This document shows, piece after piece, positions 11,079 through 22,725 of a DNA stretch of 64,000 nucleotides. Position numbers and translations under genes: made by a program. Position 1 is the stretch's first letter; every line of letters starts with the position of its first letter. Where the stretch lies: assembly GCA_001600095.1 (NCBI GenBank), contig BCIX01000002.1, positions 2,232,001-2,296,000 of the forward strand. The letters run 5' to 3'. A model generated the notes under the pieces. The model saw nothing but the letters and a program-made list of their open reading frames with translations. It searched no databases and was not told where the DNA came from. The DNA comes from Bullera alba (Eukaryota > Basidiomycota > Tremellomycetes > Tremellales > Bulleraceae).

Positions 11079-11787
11079 ATGTCGAGCTCGGGAACACCTG
11101 AAGACTTGGGAGAGATGGCGTTCCACGTCTCCGTCGGTCACGATAGCAAGTCACATCCTGCCCCGGGCTTACACTACTGACGTTGACTTTCAGTCATCTG
11201 GGTCTCTGGCTGGGTTCCATCCTCGGCGCTCGGCGTAGTATGCGTTTCTATGGTTTTGGTCCTGTTGTCGGTTCTCGAGCGATATCTGGCATCCATTCGG
11301 CAATCTCTGGCGTCCGCTTCTCCGAGGTGAGTGAGGCGAAGACGCGGGGCCTCAAGATCAAATACTGATAGCAAACCTCAGAGGCGTGCACCAGGCCATA
11401 CCGGATCCACCAATGTCCCCTTCGCATCATCACCTCACTTCCGCAGAAAGTCTCGGAGCCCAATCGACCCGACTGTTGCAAAATCCAATCAACAACTGGG
11501 CACTTCCTGGCGAACCCAAAGTCATCCCAGCGGAGTCTCCCTCAGGAGCGATTGGCGTCCGGACACGAGTCGCCGTTGGTGGTCTGCATGCACTGCACAC
11601 CCTGGTCCACTATCTCTTGATGTAGGTCTCACCTTGTCCCGAACCCTACTTCGAGGTGAGCTGATCAGTACTCAGGCTTGTCGTCATGACCTTCAATGTG
11701 TGGTACCTCTTGGCGATCGTCCTAGGAGCGGGAGTGGGAGAAGCATTGTTCGGACACACCATATCCTCGCCATCATCACATCATTGA
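11079..11787 (+). CDS. Ctr-family copper transporter
   Basis: A trimeric Cu(I) channel of plasma or vacuolar membrane. Exons 11079-11136, 11194-11326, 11382-11621 and 11676-11787 give 180 residues. The N-terminus MAFHVSVVIWVSGWVPS (after about 12 residues) leads into TM1 (LGVVCVSMVLVLLSVLE). A roughly 70-residue loop follows. TM2 contains the Mx3M copper motif (HYLLMLVVMTFNVW) and TM3 the GxxxG packing motif (VLGAGVGEALFG). The N-terminus is short and lacks the methionine-rich repeats of high-affinity Ctr1, so the protein is closer to Ctr2 types. It ends TISSPSSHH. The alternative start MAFHVSV is also plausible. Confidence 0.9.
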
Positions 11788-11868
11788 TGTATGGGATGCC
11801 CATGCATCACGAGACTGTACACAAGATATGGAATATGATACAACATCACAGGGTTGAGAACTGATTGA

Positions 11869-14800
11869 TCACTCCGAGTCGGAGTCAATTATCCGCCTTC
11901 TTGCCATACTGGGTCTTGGCTCGCCCACTGAACTTGGCGAAACGCTCTTCGTCTTCTGCCGTGGATCCGCTTCGTCTTCACTTTCGCTCTCACTTTCGAC
12001 AATAACCTGTGAGATCGTTTTGACGGGAGAAGATGGGTCCAGATCCACGTCGACGTCCATTTGACTCGGCTCGACCTGTGAGCTTGCCCCACCATTCACA
12101 CTCACACTCTCCCCTCCAGCGTCGTCGCCCTCTTTGCCCTTGCCCTTTCTCTTTCTCTTCTTTGTCCCTCCCCCTACCCTCATGGTGTTCCCGCCCCCTT
12201 CCGCCATGGCTTGCATCTCCAACCTCAACTGCTTCTCCTTTTCGAAGAACGCTTTGTCCGCTTCCTCGTCATCGTCCGAGTCCTCGATGAACGCTGCAGA
12301 TTTGTAAATCTGTGTTTCGGCAGTCTTCCTCTTCCTAACTCGTTTCTCCTTTTGCTTTGTGCCGTAACCCTCGAGATCAGAGTCACTATCGTGGGCGACA
12401 ACACGGCGAGGGCGTCTAGCTCGACGCAGTAACCCGTTCGCATCGGCTTCTGGATCCGGAGGACTGGCCAGGTACTGCTGCAGAGCACCTATAGACGCGG
12501 TGAGGTTTGCTGGGAGCGTCATCGCAGGCAAAAACCATTTCTGATCCAGCGCTGGGATCATTAGCGAAATCCTCCATTGCTCATGACCCACCTTTCACGT
12601 CTTCCGTACGGTCAAACGCGAGTAACTTTAGCATCAATCGGAAATGTTGATCCCTGGCCAGTGCCATCTTCCGTTCCTCGTTGTTTTCAGGATCCAGGTC
12701 TGAAGCATAGCGGTCAACATTGGCCCCTGGTGGAGTCGCCGAGTGCTTACCTATCTGCTGAAACTTATCCATCGCTTCTCTGCTAGGGCCGGCAAAGTTT
12801 CTCCGCCTAGTCTCCTCGTCTCGATTCTCGTCATCGTCATCGCCAGTAGACGCCACATTGGATCCATCCGTCGTCAAGACGATCTCAATCCGAGAAGCCA
12901 GGGCGATTTCGAGAAACTGTGCGTTCGTGTCAGACGAAGTTTGAATCCATATTTCCTACTCACCTCGAGGATCCACTCTATCCAGTTCTTGTGGTCCGTC
13001 TTTAGCAATAGACCAATCGCAACTTCCATCTGCTTCGACCAGGACAGCTTCTTGTTCTTCTTGAACTCGAGCTCAGGCGGCGCGAGATCCAATTTCTCCC
13101 TGATCCTGTCCCTCTGACCGCCCATTCCGTCGTCACTATCATCGTCACTCTTGTACGAACTGATCTCTTTCCAAGAGCTCCTCGTCTTGGGACTGAAGGC
13201 CTGGACGATGAGGAACGGATCTTCAGAAACCCTTTTAAAGAATTTCCTGAGGGTGAAATTGACGAGTTGCAGAAGATCCTTCGTCGCATCTCCTTTGGGC
13301 AAAGCGTTCTGTTCGTCCAACACCTGACGGAACAACGTAAGGCTGGACACCTGAGAAGTCAGCTCCGATCACTCATGACTCGTCCCACCTTGAAGTATAG
13401 GCCCTCCGCTTGAGTTTTGACCACTTGGCGGTGCATCAGTCCGACGACTCGCTTCATCTGCTCTGGATCCTCAAATTCGCGGAATCGCGAGAGGTAGGAC
13501 ATCAGCGTCTTGACGACCGACTCGCAAGCGAATCGCTAAGAAGCGTCAGGCCCAGTCCACCCACTCTCGGATTGTACACTCACCTTCTCGAACGACTGGA
13601 AAGTAAAGGCGTGCTCGGCATATGTCGGTGCGTTTCTATCCGGCGGCATTTCACCATTCTCATCTTCCTCAGAGTCGCCATGATAGTCCTCTGGTATGGC
13701 CGATTCGGCCTCCTTGCCGGCAGCCTTCGCCTTCTTCTTTCTCCTGTTGGCCTTCTTCTTCCGTATGAACATGAATGTCTTGTTCTTCGAATACTTTTCC
13801 AGCATGCGGAGCAGAACATAGGCAAAGTGTACCACCGAGTCGAGATAGGCTACCGATTGATCCTTGTAATGCGAGATGACTTGCAAACAGCTGTCAAGAA
13901 TGTCTCCGTTGTAATACAGCTGATCTTGCAGAATGTTCGCGACTTCCACATCTTCCTCCTCTTTAGAAGCGGCCATTGCGTCTAATAGGAGTAGCTAGGA
14001 TCGTCAGAAAGTCACCGGGCCTGTTCACTTACGATTTGAGTGAAGCAGTCTATACATGCCTGCAGCTCGGTCCACGCTGGTGGCTTGAAGAGGTTAGTCG
14101 TCGAAGTGATAATTTGGCCATACAGCACATACCTTTTCCTCTATCGTGTACCTCATTCGCATAAAGACCCATCGAACAGACTCCAATTCCGCCATCTCTG
14201 CAACCAGACCAAAACTCAGGTCATCGCGCTCAATGACTTCGCCCCCGTTGTTCGCCGCAGCTTTTTGCCGTAGTACGAGCAGGTAGTCGATGAAGAACCT
14301 GGCGAGGACGAAACATCGAACGTTATCCGTGAGCCGGATCTTGCTCCTTTCCATGCGGATATCCTTGAGTATCGAGGCGAAGAAGGCTAACGGGAAGGTC
14401 AGATTGGATTGGTTAGAAGGAACTCACTATTGAAGGATGACTGTATGAAAGTTTTGGCTAGCGTTTGTAGCGCTCTCATCGCTTCAGGACTGAGGTTGAC
14501 GGTTCTACTCAGGTCGTCCTATCGCGTCGTTAGTCAAGACGGATTATCTGCCAATGAGAGGACTCACCACTTTCAATACCCTTCCTGCGCGCTTCCTCTT
14601 GACTTCATCTAGCATCTTCCCAGCGTCGACGGTGATCGCATTCTGCTTGTGCAGGACCAGACGTTGGTCTCCCTGGATATTCATAAGCGCGAGATCCCTG
14701 GCATCGGCCTTTGCTCACAGCTCTGACTGCGACTGTCGTTCCAAATCTCGAATGTCTAGTCATTCCCGATCGCGATTGCTGTGATTTTTGCCTCTTCTCT

Positions 14801-15965
14801 GCTTCCAGCAGTTTGGTCAGGTTCTCGATTGGCGCCTGGCTGGAGTCAGCGAGCCAGATCATCCGCAAAGGAAGAGAGCTCACCCTGTCCTGATCTTGAG
14901 CAAGCTCGCGAGCTTTCACAGAGCGGAACACAAGGTGCAAGATGTCCAAGACGAGCACGTTGTAGAGGTTGTACTCCGTCTTGTCGGCACATGACGCCAG
15001 GGTTAAGAGCAATCGAAAGTAAGTGAGTTGGTCCAGTTGTACCACCATCGTAGACTGAGGTGACGAGTCAGACGATGTCACACGATCTAGTAAGGTGCGT
15101 ACGTACCTGCAGATTGGCCAGCTCCTCCTTCTCGCCGGTGGCAGTGCCCTCGGCGACAGCGTCTTTGATCGCTAAGAGATTCCTGACAATATGCAGTCCA
15201 AGCGAGATGATCTTCTCGTCCTTCTCGTCCCTGCTATATATCAGCAAGGCTGCTCAAGCAGTAGCGGATGCTACTGACTTTCTCGCTTTGGCAAGGTTAG
15301 GCAACATGAGGGCGAGTATACACCTCAAGGGGCCATTCGTATGCAGTATCATAGCCTATCAAGCACAACGATCAGCACAAACAGAGCCATCTCAGGTATT
15401 TCGTCACGTACCTTGTACTGAATCTGCGCTCTCAGTAAAGTGGCATAGTCCGTGACCAGCTCCCGCTCATCCTCTATCTCCTTCAACTCCTGTTGCACAT
15501 CGATAGGCCACGTCAATGCCGCAATCAGATCGCCTAATATGGTCAATATCCTTGGTATCCCCGCAGGGACTTACAAGCCATCAAAGCAACTTTCCTCCCC
15601 CAATCTCCTCTGTCGGTGCACTCGACCAGTAACGCTATCAACTCCTTCATCAGACCCGCTTTTGCCATACATCGCGCAACGGTCCGCTCGTCATCCGAGT
15701 CATCCTTCCTCCATAGCTTCTTCAGATCCTTCAGTACACCAAGAACCGAGTCTCCAGGTCGATATATCGTTTCGTACTCTCCACTCCCGGCTGGCGTCTC
15801 GACCTGCTCGAACCCTCCCAAGGCGTTGACCAGATTTTGCACAGCGGGCATGAAAACCTCGGCGCGATCCGGCTGACCGAGATCCTCCAGATCGTCAAGC
15901 GCGTCATCTCGTCGAGCATCCTCCTCTGAATCATAGCCGAGGTCCTCTCCCACGATCGAAGACAT
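11869..15965 (-). CDS. TOF1: Topoisomerase 1-associated factor 1 / Timeless, Swi1
   Basis: A replication-fork protection protein that works with Csm3 and Mrc1. The N-terminus MSSIVGEDLGYDSEED leads to the Timeless domain: IYRPGDSVLGVLKDLKKLWRK, MAKAGLMKELIALLV, and further helical exons such as VALMACKSLRGYQ. The middle carries an insert rich in K and E (KKKANRRKKKAKAAGKE) and the segment LDSCLQVISHYKDQSVAYLDSVVHF. The C-terminus is disordered and charged, with acidic DSDSDLE and DSDDDEEAD blocks, KKRKRKGKGKEG and the end RRRIIDSDSE. Length is about 1,100-1,200 residues over more than ten introns. An ACGCGT box and a double E-box lie 100-150 nt upstream. Confidence 0.93.
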
Positions 15966-16265
15966 GCTCTTTTATCGATCAGGAGGTAGTGAGAGTAGGT
16001 AGACAGTACGAAGACCGACAAAATACCGAGGACATTAGTCGATTGACTTTCTTTCGAAACGGACACGCGACGCGTCCGAGATGAGATGAGTGAACACGTG
16101 GGGACCACGTGTCGGGTTTCTGCGCTGTTTGCGGCGACTCACTGCCTGCGTGACGCCCGCTTGTGCAGTGCGAGGGTATCTCTTGGGTTCCATTATACAT
16201 GAGAAGGCTCAATGCATTGATGTCATGTCTGGTATTGTACAGATGTGGCGCTGGCGACGCACGCG
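15966..16265. promoter_or_regulatory. TOF1 upstream region with MCB-like and double E-box elements
   Basis: This gap separates TOF1 from the end of TRZ1 on the same strand, so it holds the TOF1 promoter and the TRZ1 3' end. ACGCGACGCGT, ending in a full ACGCGT (16070-16075), matches the MluI cell-cycle box bound by MBF in other fungi. The 19-nt inverted repeat at 16094-16112 is listed separately. Confidence 0.5.
16094..16112. promoter_or_regulatory. Palindrome of two CACGTG E-boxes
   Basis: ACACGTGG and CCACGTGT are perfect reverse complements separated by GGA, placing two CACGTG E-boxes 5 nt apart. CACGTG is the site of bHLH factors such as Cbf1 or Pho4. The site lies about 130 nt upstream of the TOF1 ATG. 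Confidence 0.55.
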
Positions 16266-19116
16266 TCAAGCGGCAACCTCAGCTTTCGTCTTCTTCGCAG
16301 TCGACTCTGGTAGACTCGGGCTAGCCTCTCTCTTAGCTTGAGTCGCCTTCTTGTCCTGCTTCTTTCCCCCCTTCCCTTTCTTTGGCACATTGCGATCCTC
16401 TACCACCGCCTCTTGTACCTCGGCATCATCTTCATCCTCCTTGCTGAGCAACTCCAGAGCATCCATATAATGCTTCATCCTCCACATGTGACCGATTTTG
16501 CAGCTCATGAAGTCGAACGAGACGGAGATGACCGGCCCGCCTGCTTCATCCGCCCGTTGCTTGTTCTTCTGGATCTTAGGATATCGCTGAGAAAAGTGGT
16601 TGAGGAGGATGTGCTTGGCCTTCATCTGGATTCCGATGTCGATAGCTTCGGAAAAGGTACTGTGACCCTTTGTCGCAGCTAGTTCGCCCGATTGGTCGTC
16701 AAGTGTGGCTTCGTGAATGAGCAGCGTCGCCCCTTGTCCTGCCTCTACAAGTGATTGACATGGTCGAGTGTCGCCAGAATAGCTATTCGTGAGCTACACG
16801 ATCACATTGATTGACTTACGCTATCTTCCATCCTGACCGGTGTTCTATGATGAAACCGAAAGCCGGCCCACGATGAGAGACCCGGGGGGTACGCAGACCG
16901 ACGATTCCGAGCTCCCGCTCGAGGATTTCTTGATGCTTCGCGATATGGGCATCGCTATCATCAGCAATGTCGTCATCCATATCACCCACCTCAATGAGCG
17001 ATCAACCATGAGATCTGTTTTCGGCCAACGACGGGTACCATTTGTGAAGGATGGAGAGACCCTTGGAACTGAGGGCGGGGATGGTATCGCGTCGGCGAAA
17101 AAGCTTGCACTTGCATCGTAGGCAGCTTCAGGCGGAGGCGGCATCGCCATACCCGGCAATCGACCCGTCGCCAACGCCTCGTTGGAGAGCCAAATGACAT
17201 TGTCCACGGCTTCTTGTGATACACCATAAAGCCACGACCCGGACTCCGACAAGCTGAGGGTGATCGGCATCGGTGCCACAAGATATAAAGGCGACACCAG
17301 ACCGTGCTATCGAACATCAGCGGTGCCGCAATACTGCGACTCACCTTGAAGCGATCATGCAAGATCGATTGCAAGCCAAGGTGGTGATCCGCGTGCATAT
17401 GGCTGATGTGAACAATCTTGAGGTTATTGTAGAAATCTTGCATTCCCGCCATTCCAAACTTTCTCCGTAGCTGACCAAGTGTGCCCTCCCCCGCGTCAAG
17501 TAGGATACCTCCAAAGTCGGGAATGTCGAAGTGTGTGCTTGAGACGTTTCGATATTTCGACGGTATCGCACTTCCCGTACCAAGTGTCGTGACGGTGATG
17601 TTGTCACTTACCTCGGTCAAAGCAGCGTCCCAACGAGCGTCCGCCCGCACCGAGGCTCGCGCTTGGTCGACCGCGGCAAAGAACTCGGTATCCACAGCAG
17701 CTCTCTCTCGACGAGATCGAGCGAGATCCTCGGATGAGCTTGGGAAAGGGATGTCTTTCTCGTGACGACTCGCCAGATGGAGGGGCCCGGGAGGCTGTAG
17801 CTTCATTTCCTGGCCGGGCTGCAAGAAACTCATATTCGGCAGCAGTGGTCCATCTGATTTTGGTGCGGCCAGATTGTGAGGAAGGGGGAAGATTTTGTCA
17901 TCGATTGCGTTGAGATACAATGTGTTGTAGGCGGAAGCGGCGAAAACGCTATCTGTGGAGATCGCATCCGTGTCGGCAATGAGATGCTACATGTCAGCGC
18001 ATTCCAAGTTCAGTGCACCTACCTGAGTGCTATCACCAAAGCGCTGCATCCAAGACTGATACGACTTATCCTGCCATACTGACGTCGGAACTCTGTGTAC
18101 CACGGTCGAAGCTGCTTTCGTGCCATTGAAGAATTCGTCAAAGCTGGGAGATGCTAAAAGCTGCGAGAGGTTTGGACTCGAACAATTGACCATGATGATA
18201 ACCTGCCAACTGTCAGCTACGAGAGACACCCTGTACTCACAGGACCCTGCCTAGTCGCTGAACAGATCTCGTCTGGCTGGACCGTGCGCTGTTGACCCGG
18301 ATTGTCCGGATCTTCATATGTAACCGACTGACCCCGAGTCAACGGTCCTCTGAGATGATTGGGGATCTTCAATTCCTTGGCCTTCGCCGCGTCGAATTTG
18401 CCTTGAATATCCGCCGCTTGACAGATGTAGACCATATCCGTGGCCGTCAAGTCCGGTGCTGGCATCGGCAACGCCATCCTGGGCTGCGTTTGAGGTCCTA
18501 CCCGGTTGATGAACATGTCATCAAGGATTGCGCGAACCCTTCCGCTATCGTTACGTGCAAGAGGCGGTCGGCTGGGTCCTGGTAGATTGTCCGGCGTGAA
18601 TGCGATGGACCGAACAGTAAGGTAAGGGGTTTGGTGTAAACTGTGTATTTCACCAGATGGCGCCTTATGAGGCAAGACTTTGACATTGATCGAGCTAAGA
18701 TACACGATAAGCTTCATCTGCAAGAACCTTGGAGAGGCGACAGCTCACCGTCCAAGAGAGCCTCGGGATGTCGCCAAGAAATGGCCGATGTCTGGTGGAC
18801 CCATTATGTCTAGATCTTGGATCCCAGCGTCGGCAGCAGTCATAATCAAGCCTACGCCACGAGAGTCAGTCGCCGTATCACATTTGAGCCCCCGACACTC
18901 ACCTGGGAGACCAGCTCGGCTAGACCGGCCATCGTTGATAAAGATCCCCTTCAGTCCTTTGATCGCCTGTCGCTTCTGAACCAACGCCCTCTGCGTACCC
19001 TCGCCACAGCCAAAGAGGTATCGTTCAAAGTCACACGACAGCCAGAGGCTGAGATCCGTGTCCACATTGGGTTCGGTCAGGACCTTGAGGCCCAACGTAT
19101 AGTGTAGGGCTACCAT
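16266..19116 (-). CDS. TRZ1: tRNase Z, long form (ELAC2/Trz1)
   Basis: The zinc endonuclease that removes 3' trailers from pre-tRNAs in nucleus and mitochondria. The N-terminal pseudo-domain reads LKVLTEPNVDTDLS, RYLFGCGEGTQRAL and GIFINDGRSSRAGLPG. The catalytic C-terminal half shows TTLGTGSAIPSKYRN, FGGILLDAGEGT and the zinc motif HISHMHADHHLG. It continues with AYSGDTRPCQSLVEAG, LLIHEATLDD, KGHSTFSEA and ILLNHFSQRYPK. The tail is lysine-rich and ends KKTKAEVAA. The first ATG in frame is at 19116. Upstream the frame stays open to about 19245 without ATG and encodes an Arg/Ser-rich, acid-free stretch resembling a mitochondrial presequence (see findings). Length is about 800 residues. Confidence 0.93.
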
Positions 19117-20277
19117 TGACCTGCTTGAGAACGATCCCAGTGCTGTCAAGCGAGTAGATGGGCGGCGGCCGAGGCCCAGCAGTGTTATGAGGCGCGTGGT
19201 TATCGCGGCGTATGACTTGGGCACAAAACTCGAGATGCCGAGGGTTCAATTGTCCCCTCGTGCGTCTTGCCGTCCCCTCAGCTGGTATCCTTTGCTCTAC
19301 TTTTGGTGCTGTCGATGACTCGCATTCGCGAACAGCGCAGAAGTGGACCAGAAATCTTGGTCGATCGAGATGAGAATAACGGACTTGCCGGGAATCTCCG
19401 TCGGGGCCAGCGCGAAACTCCCGCCTAGCCTCGAGCTCTTCAATTCGCAACTCGCCTTTCTCTTCTTCTTCAACGCTCCACCTTAATAGGTAAGTCTGTC
19501 CTAAGTATCTACGCAAGATCCGCGCTGACAAGATTTGACAGAGTCGCTTGATTGTTCGATACACACCACGACAATTAGGTGCTCGGAGGAGCGAAGAATA
19601 ACGCAAGTCACCCTTCTGCTATGGACGGTGGTACGGTCATGGGCTCAAAGGTCTTTACGGCCGGGTCGACGGTGGTTCACCCTCTGTCTTCCGAGCGCAA
19701 GGCGTTACATATTCGAACTGGCCAGACGATGCATCTGTATATCATCGGCGATGTTGGCCGAAGAAGAATACAGGCTGGAGTCGTTTTCGAGAGAAACAAA
19801 CCGGTCTTTGACCTATCTGCCTGCCTGTATCTTATTGCAATCGCCGACGTCTCTGGGGGTGGCTGATCTCAACTTATGACTCGAGAAGCTCGCGTCACAT
19901 TTCACGGACGGTCGCTGGGGCCGACGTTCGGAGCACGGACCGATTGTACACGCTCTTGACGGCCTCTTCCTTTTCTCAGTGTGCGGGAAGGGCAGCTCAG
20001 CCAGTGTCCAGTGCCGCGCGCTTGCAGATGAGCATGCCTGTTGAGCGAGAGCCGCTGCTGCAGCTGCGTTTCATTGAGTTGACAGCGGCACCCGGCGCGA
20101 TGACATTGGATTACCGCATGGCATTCACGGCTTAAGCCGAAGGGTTGCGAGCCGACGTACCTTCAAGGCTTCACCTCGAAGCTCGAAGCCACCAAGTGAG
20201 AGTCCAGCTACATCGATCAGCGAGACGCAGCCATCCGGGTCTCTTCGTCTATCTGCACGTCTGTCAATCTACCGAGG
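19117..20277. other. Gene-poor gap between TRZ1 and the S28 peptidase
   Basis: 1.16 kb without a protein I can support. The TRZ1-proximal part is an ATG-less extension of that frame. On the plus strand, a pyrimidine-rich stretch at about 19450-19480 is followed by a canonical intron signature (GTAAGT near 19492, CTGAC near 19527, TTGACAG near 19541). This suggests a spliced transcript, perhaps non-coding or a long leader. A plus ORF at 19579-19866 within it matches nothing I know. Confidence 0.4.
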
Positions 20278-22532
20278 ATGTTGCACCTCAGCGCCGGCGC
20301 AGCTCTGAGCGTCCTTCTTGGCCTGGCGGCCTCGGTATCAGCCGAGTCGGCTCTTGACGCTCAAACGCATCATCGGCTACTGTTGAGCGGACGACCGCAG
20401 GTGGGGCTTTGGAAGGCGCTCAATGAACAAGCCAAAGAAGCTGCAGGAGTAGAGAGCCTTTTGTAAGTCAGCTCAGTAGATCGAGCTAACTTTTCAGAGC
20501 GTCGAACGACCAGAAGGCGTTCTCCGGGCACTCCAAGTATGGTCCCTTCTGTATGGATCAACCCATATCGCACTTCTCCTCGGAGCACAATGGGACTTTC
20601 TGCCAGCGATACTGGCTGGACGCTAGCTCTTACAAGCCCGGAGGTCCTGTCTTCCTCCTCGATGGTGGAGAGACGTCCGGGAAGAACAGGTAGGCTTCAA
20701 TGTCGGGACGTTCACTGAGTACTGAACTCTAGATTGCCTTTCCTCGATTCTGGCATCGTCCAGATCTTATCCAACGCTACTGACGGACTGGCCATCGTTC
20801 TGGAGCACAGGTGATTTCGATATCCTCCGTTGTCCTGAGAGATCGGAGACTGATGCCCGAGGAGCACAGGTACTATGGAAAGTCTGTGCCGGTACCCACG
20901 TTATCGACCGACGACCTACGATTTCTGAACAACGAGGAATCCATGGCTGACTCTGCATATGTGAGCCGCCTCGTTGACCTGCAGTCACTGATACCTAGTT
21001 CATCGAAAGCTTTGTGCCACCAGCATCCGTGCTTTCGCTTGCTGAGGCCGACGCTCTACGACCAGAGAAGACCCCCTGGATCTACTATGGCGGATCGTAC
21101 GCTGGCGCCCGAGCTGCTCACATGCGTGTGGAATTCCCACACTTGGTCTGGGGTGCTATCGCCAGTAGCGGTGAGTCTGTTCGGTCCTGTCAAAGCTGAC
21201 GGTGCCAGCTGTCACTCATGCACAAGTCAACTTCCCGCAATACTATGATCCTATCCAGAACTACGCCCCGGAAGAGTGTATATCGGCACTCCAATCTGCC
21301 GTCAAGGTCATCGACACTGTCTTGGCTCTGCCAGAACCAATCCCATCGACTTTCAAGTCACTCTTTGGCTTGGAGGCATTGCTCGATAATGCTGATTTCG
21401 CCGAAGTCCTGACTTCACCTTACGGTATGTCTGCAATATGGGACAGGGCTGACCGGTAGGCTACTGGCAGGCGAAGAACTGGGATCCTAGAGGTAAGTCA
21501 GCAGCGCATGGTATGTACTGATAATTGCAGTCGGATCCGACGAGTTCCAGAACTTCTGTGATGCTTTGACGGCCGGCAAGGCTGGAAGCAGTATTGGACT
21601 CATTCGAATGTGAGTCACTCTTGACGACTGGCGGCTGATGCGCTGGCGGATAGTCCGAGCGAAGTTGTCAATTACGCCAATTACATCAAGCAGAATGTCG
21701 TCGCGACCTGCCCAGCCAACAACGAGGATGACCGAGCAGCTGATATCGTCGATGTGAGTGCCCATCGAAGCAACTCTGCTGACTTGGCAGTGCTTCGGAA
21801 CGCAAGACGATGAGAAGTTCCGAGGAACCGACCTGGACCAGACGTGGCGATTATGGCTGTTCCAAGGTGGGTCTGAGACCTCGATATTTTGGCTGACCCC
21901 GAAGTCTGCACTCAATGGGGCTACTTCATGCCAGCGCCTGAAGAGGGACAACCATCTATCTTGTCTAAATAGTACGTCCGTTGTATATGCCATGTCGCTG
22001 ATCTCTCAGTCTGACGTTGGAGCACACTTCCAAGATCTGTCGCCAGGCATACCCACCCGGCAAGCACTTCACCGTGCCAGCCATCCCCGATGTGGAGTCT
22101 GTGAACGCTCGTGGCGACTATGCTATCGAAGCGGACAGACTGGCATTCATCGATGGTGACAGAGATCCATGGCGACCAGTGGTGAGTAACGCGGTATACT
22201 CTTCATATCATCCGCTGAACACCTCCAGACTCCACAAAGCGACATTGCACCCAGACGACATTCTTCCGTCAACAAGCCGATGCACATCATCTTTGGTGAG
22301 TCGCTAATTCGTCAAATTCGGATACTAAACTGACTGTCCTCAGATGGGGTTCACCATTACGACGAGGTATGTTGCACGGTTGGGCGATCTGAAGGCCTCG
22401 CTGACGAACACTCAGAATGGCCTGTCGGATCACTCCAAAGAGCCCACAAGGATCAAAGACGTCCATGCGCTGGAGATCAACTTCATCTCAGAGTGGATAG
22501 CGCAATTCAAGGAGGAGAAGGGGAAGAAGTAA
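20278..22532 (+). CDS. Serine carboxypeptidase, peptidase family S28
   Basis: A secreted or vacuolar serine peptidase of the prolyl-carboxypeptidase family, which cleaves after proline. It opens with a signal peptide ([19 protein letters not shown]). The mature part shows [42 protein letters not shown] and the nucleophile motif [13 protein letters not shown]. The catalytic Asp lies in [11 protein letters not shown]. The His is in the motif [12 protein letters not shown], which is assembled across an intron. The C-terminus is [16 protein letters not shown]. Cysteines and N-glycosylation sequons (NATD, NGTF) support secretion. About a dozen short introns split it, giving roughly 500 residues. 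Confidence 0.9.
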
Positions 22533-22725
22533 GAGAGAGGAGTAGAGATGAGATCTCTTCGGCTTTAGCCGTTTCAACGCCGAAGTTGCTCGTGACAATT
22601 GTTCGAGTCGCGAGTTGGCAAGTCGTAGCCTTGGGATGGCAGATCGACTCGGGAATGCACAGGTAGTCTAGAGATCATAGATGCATCAGACTTACTGCCG
22701 TCTAGACCACCATCCGACCTATACC

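Noticed and set aside
13410..13985. 191-codon plus-strand ORF inside TOF1
   Set aside because: Antisense shadow of TOF1 exons, which read clearly as Timeless on the minus strand.
19031..19606. 191-codon minus-strand ORF overlapping the TRZ1 start
   Set aside because: It begins at TTG, has no recognisable motif and overlaps the TRZ1 coding frame in another phase.
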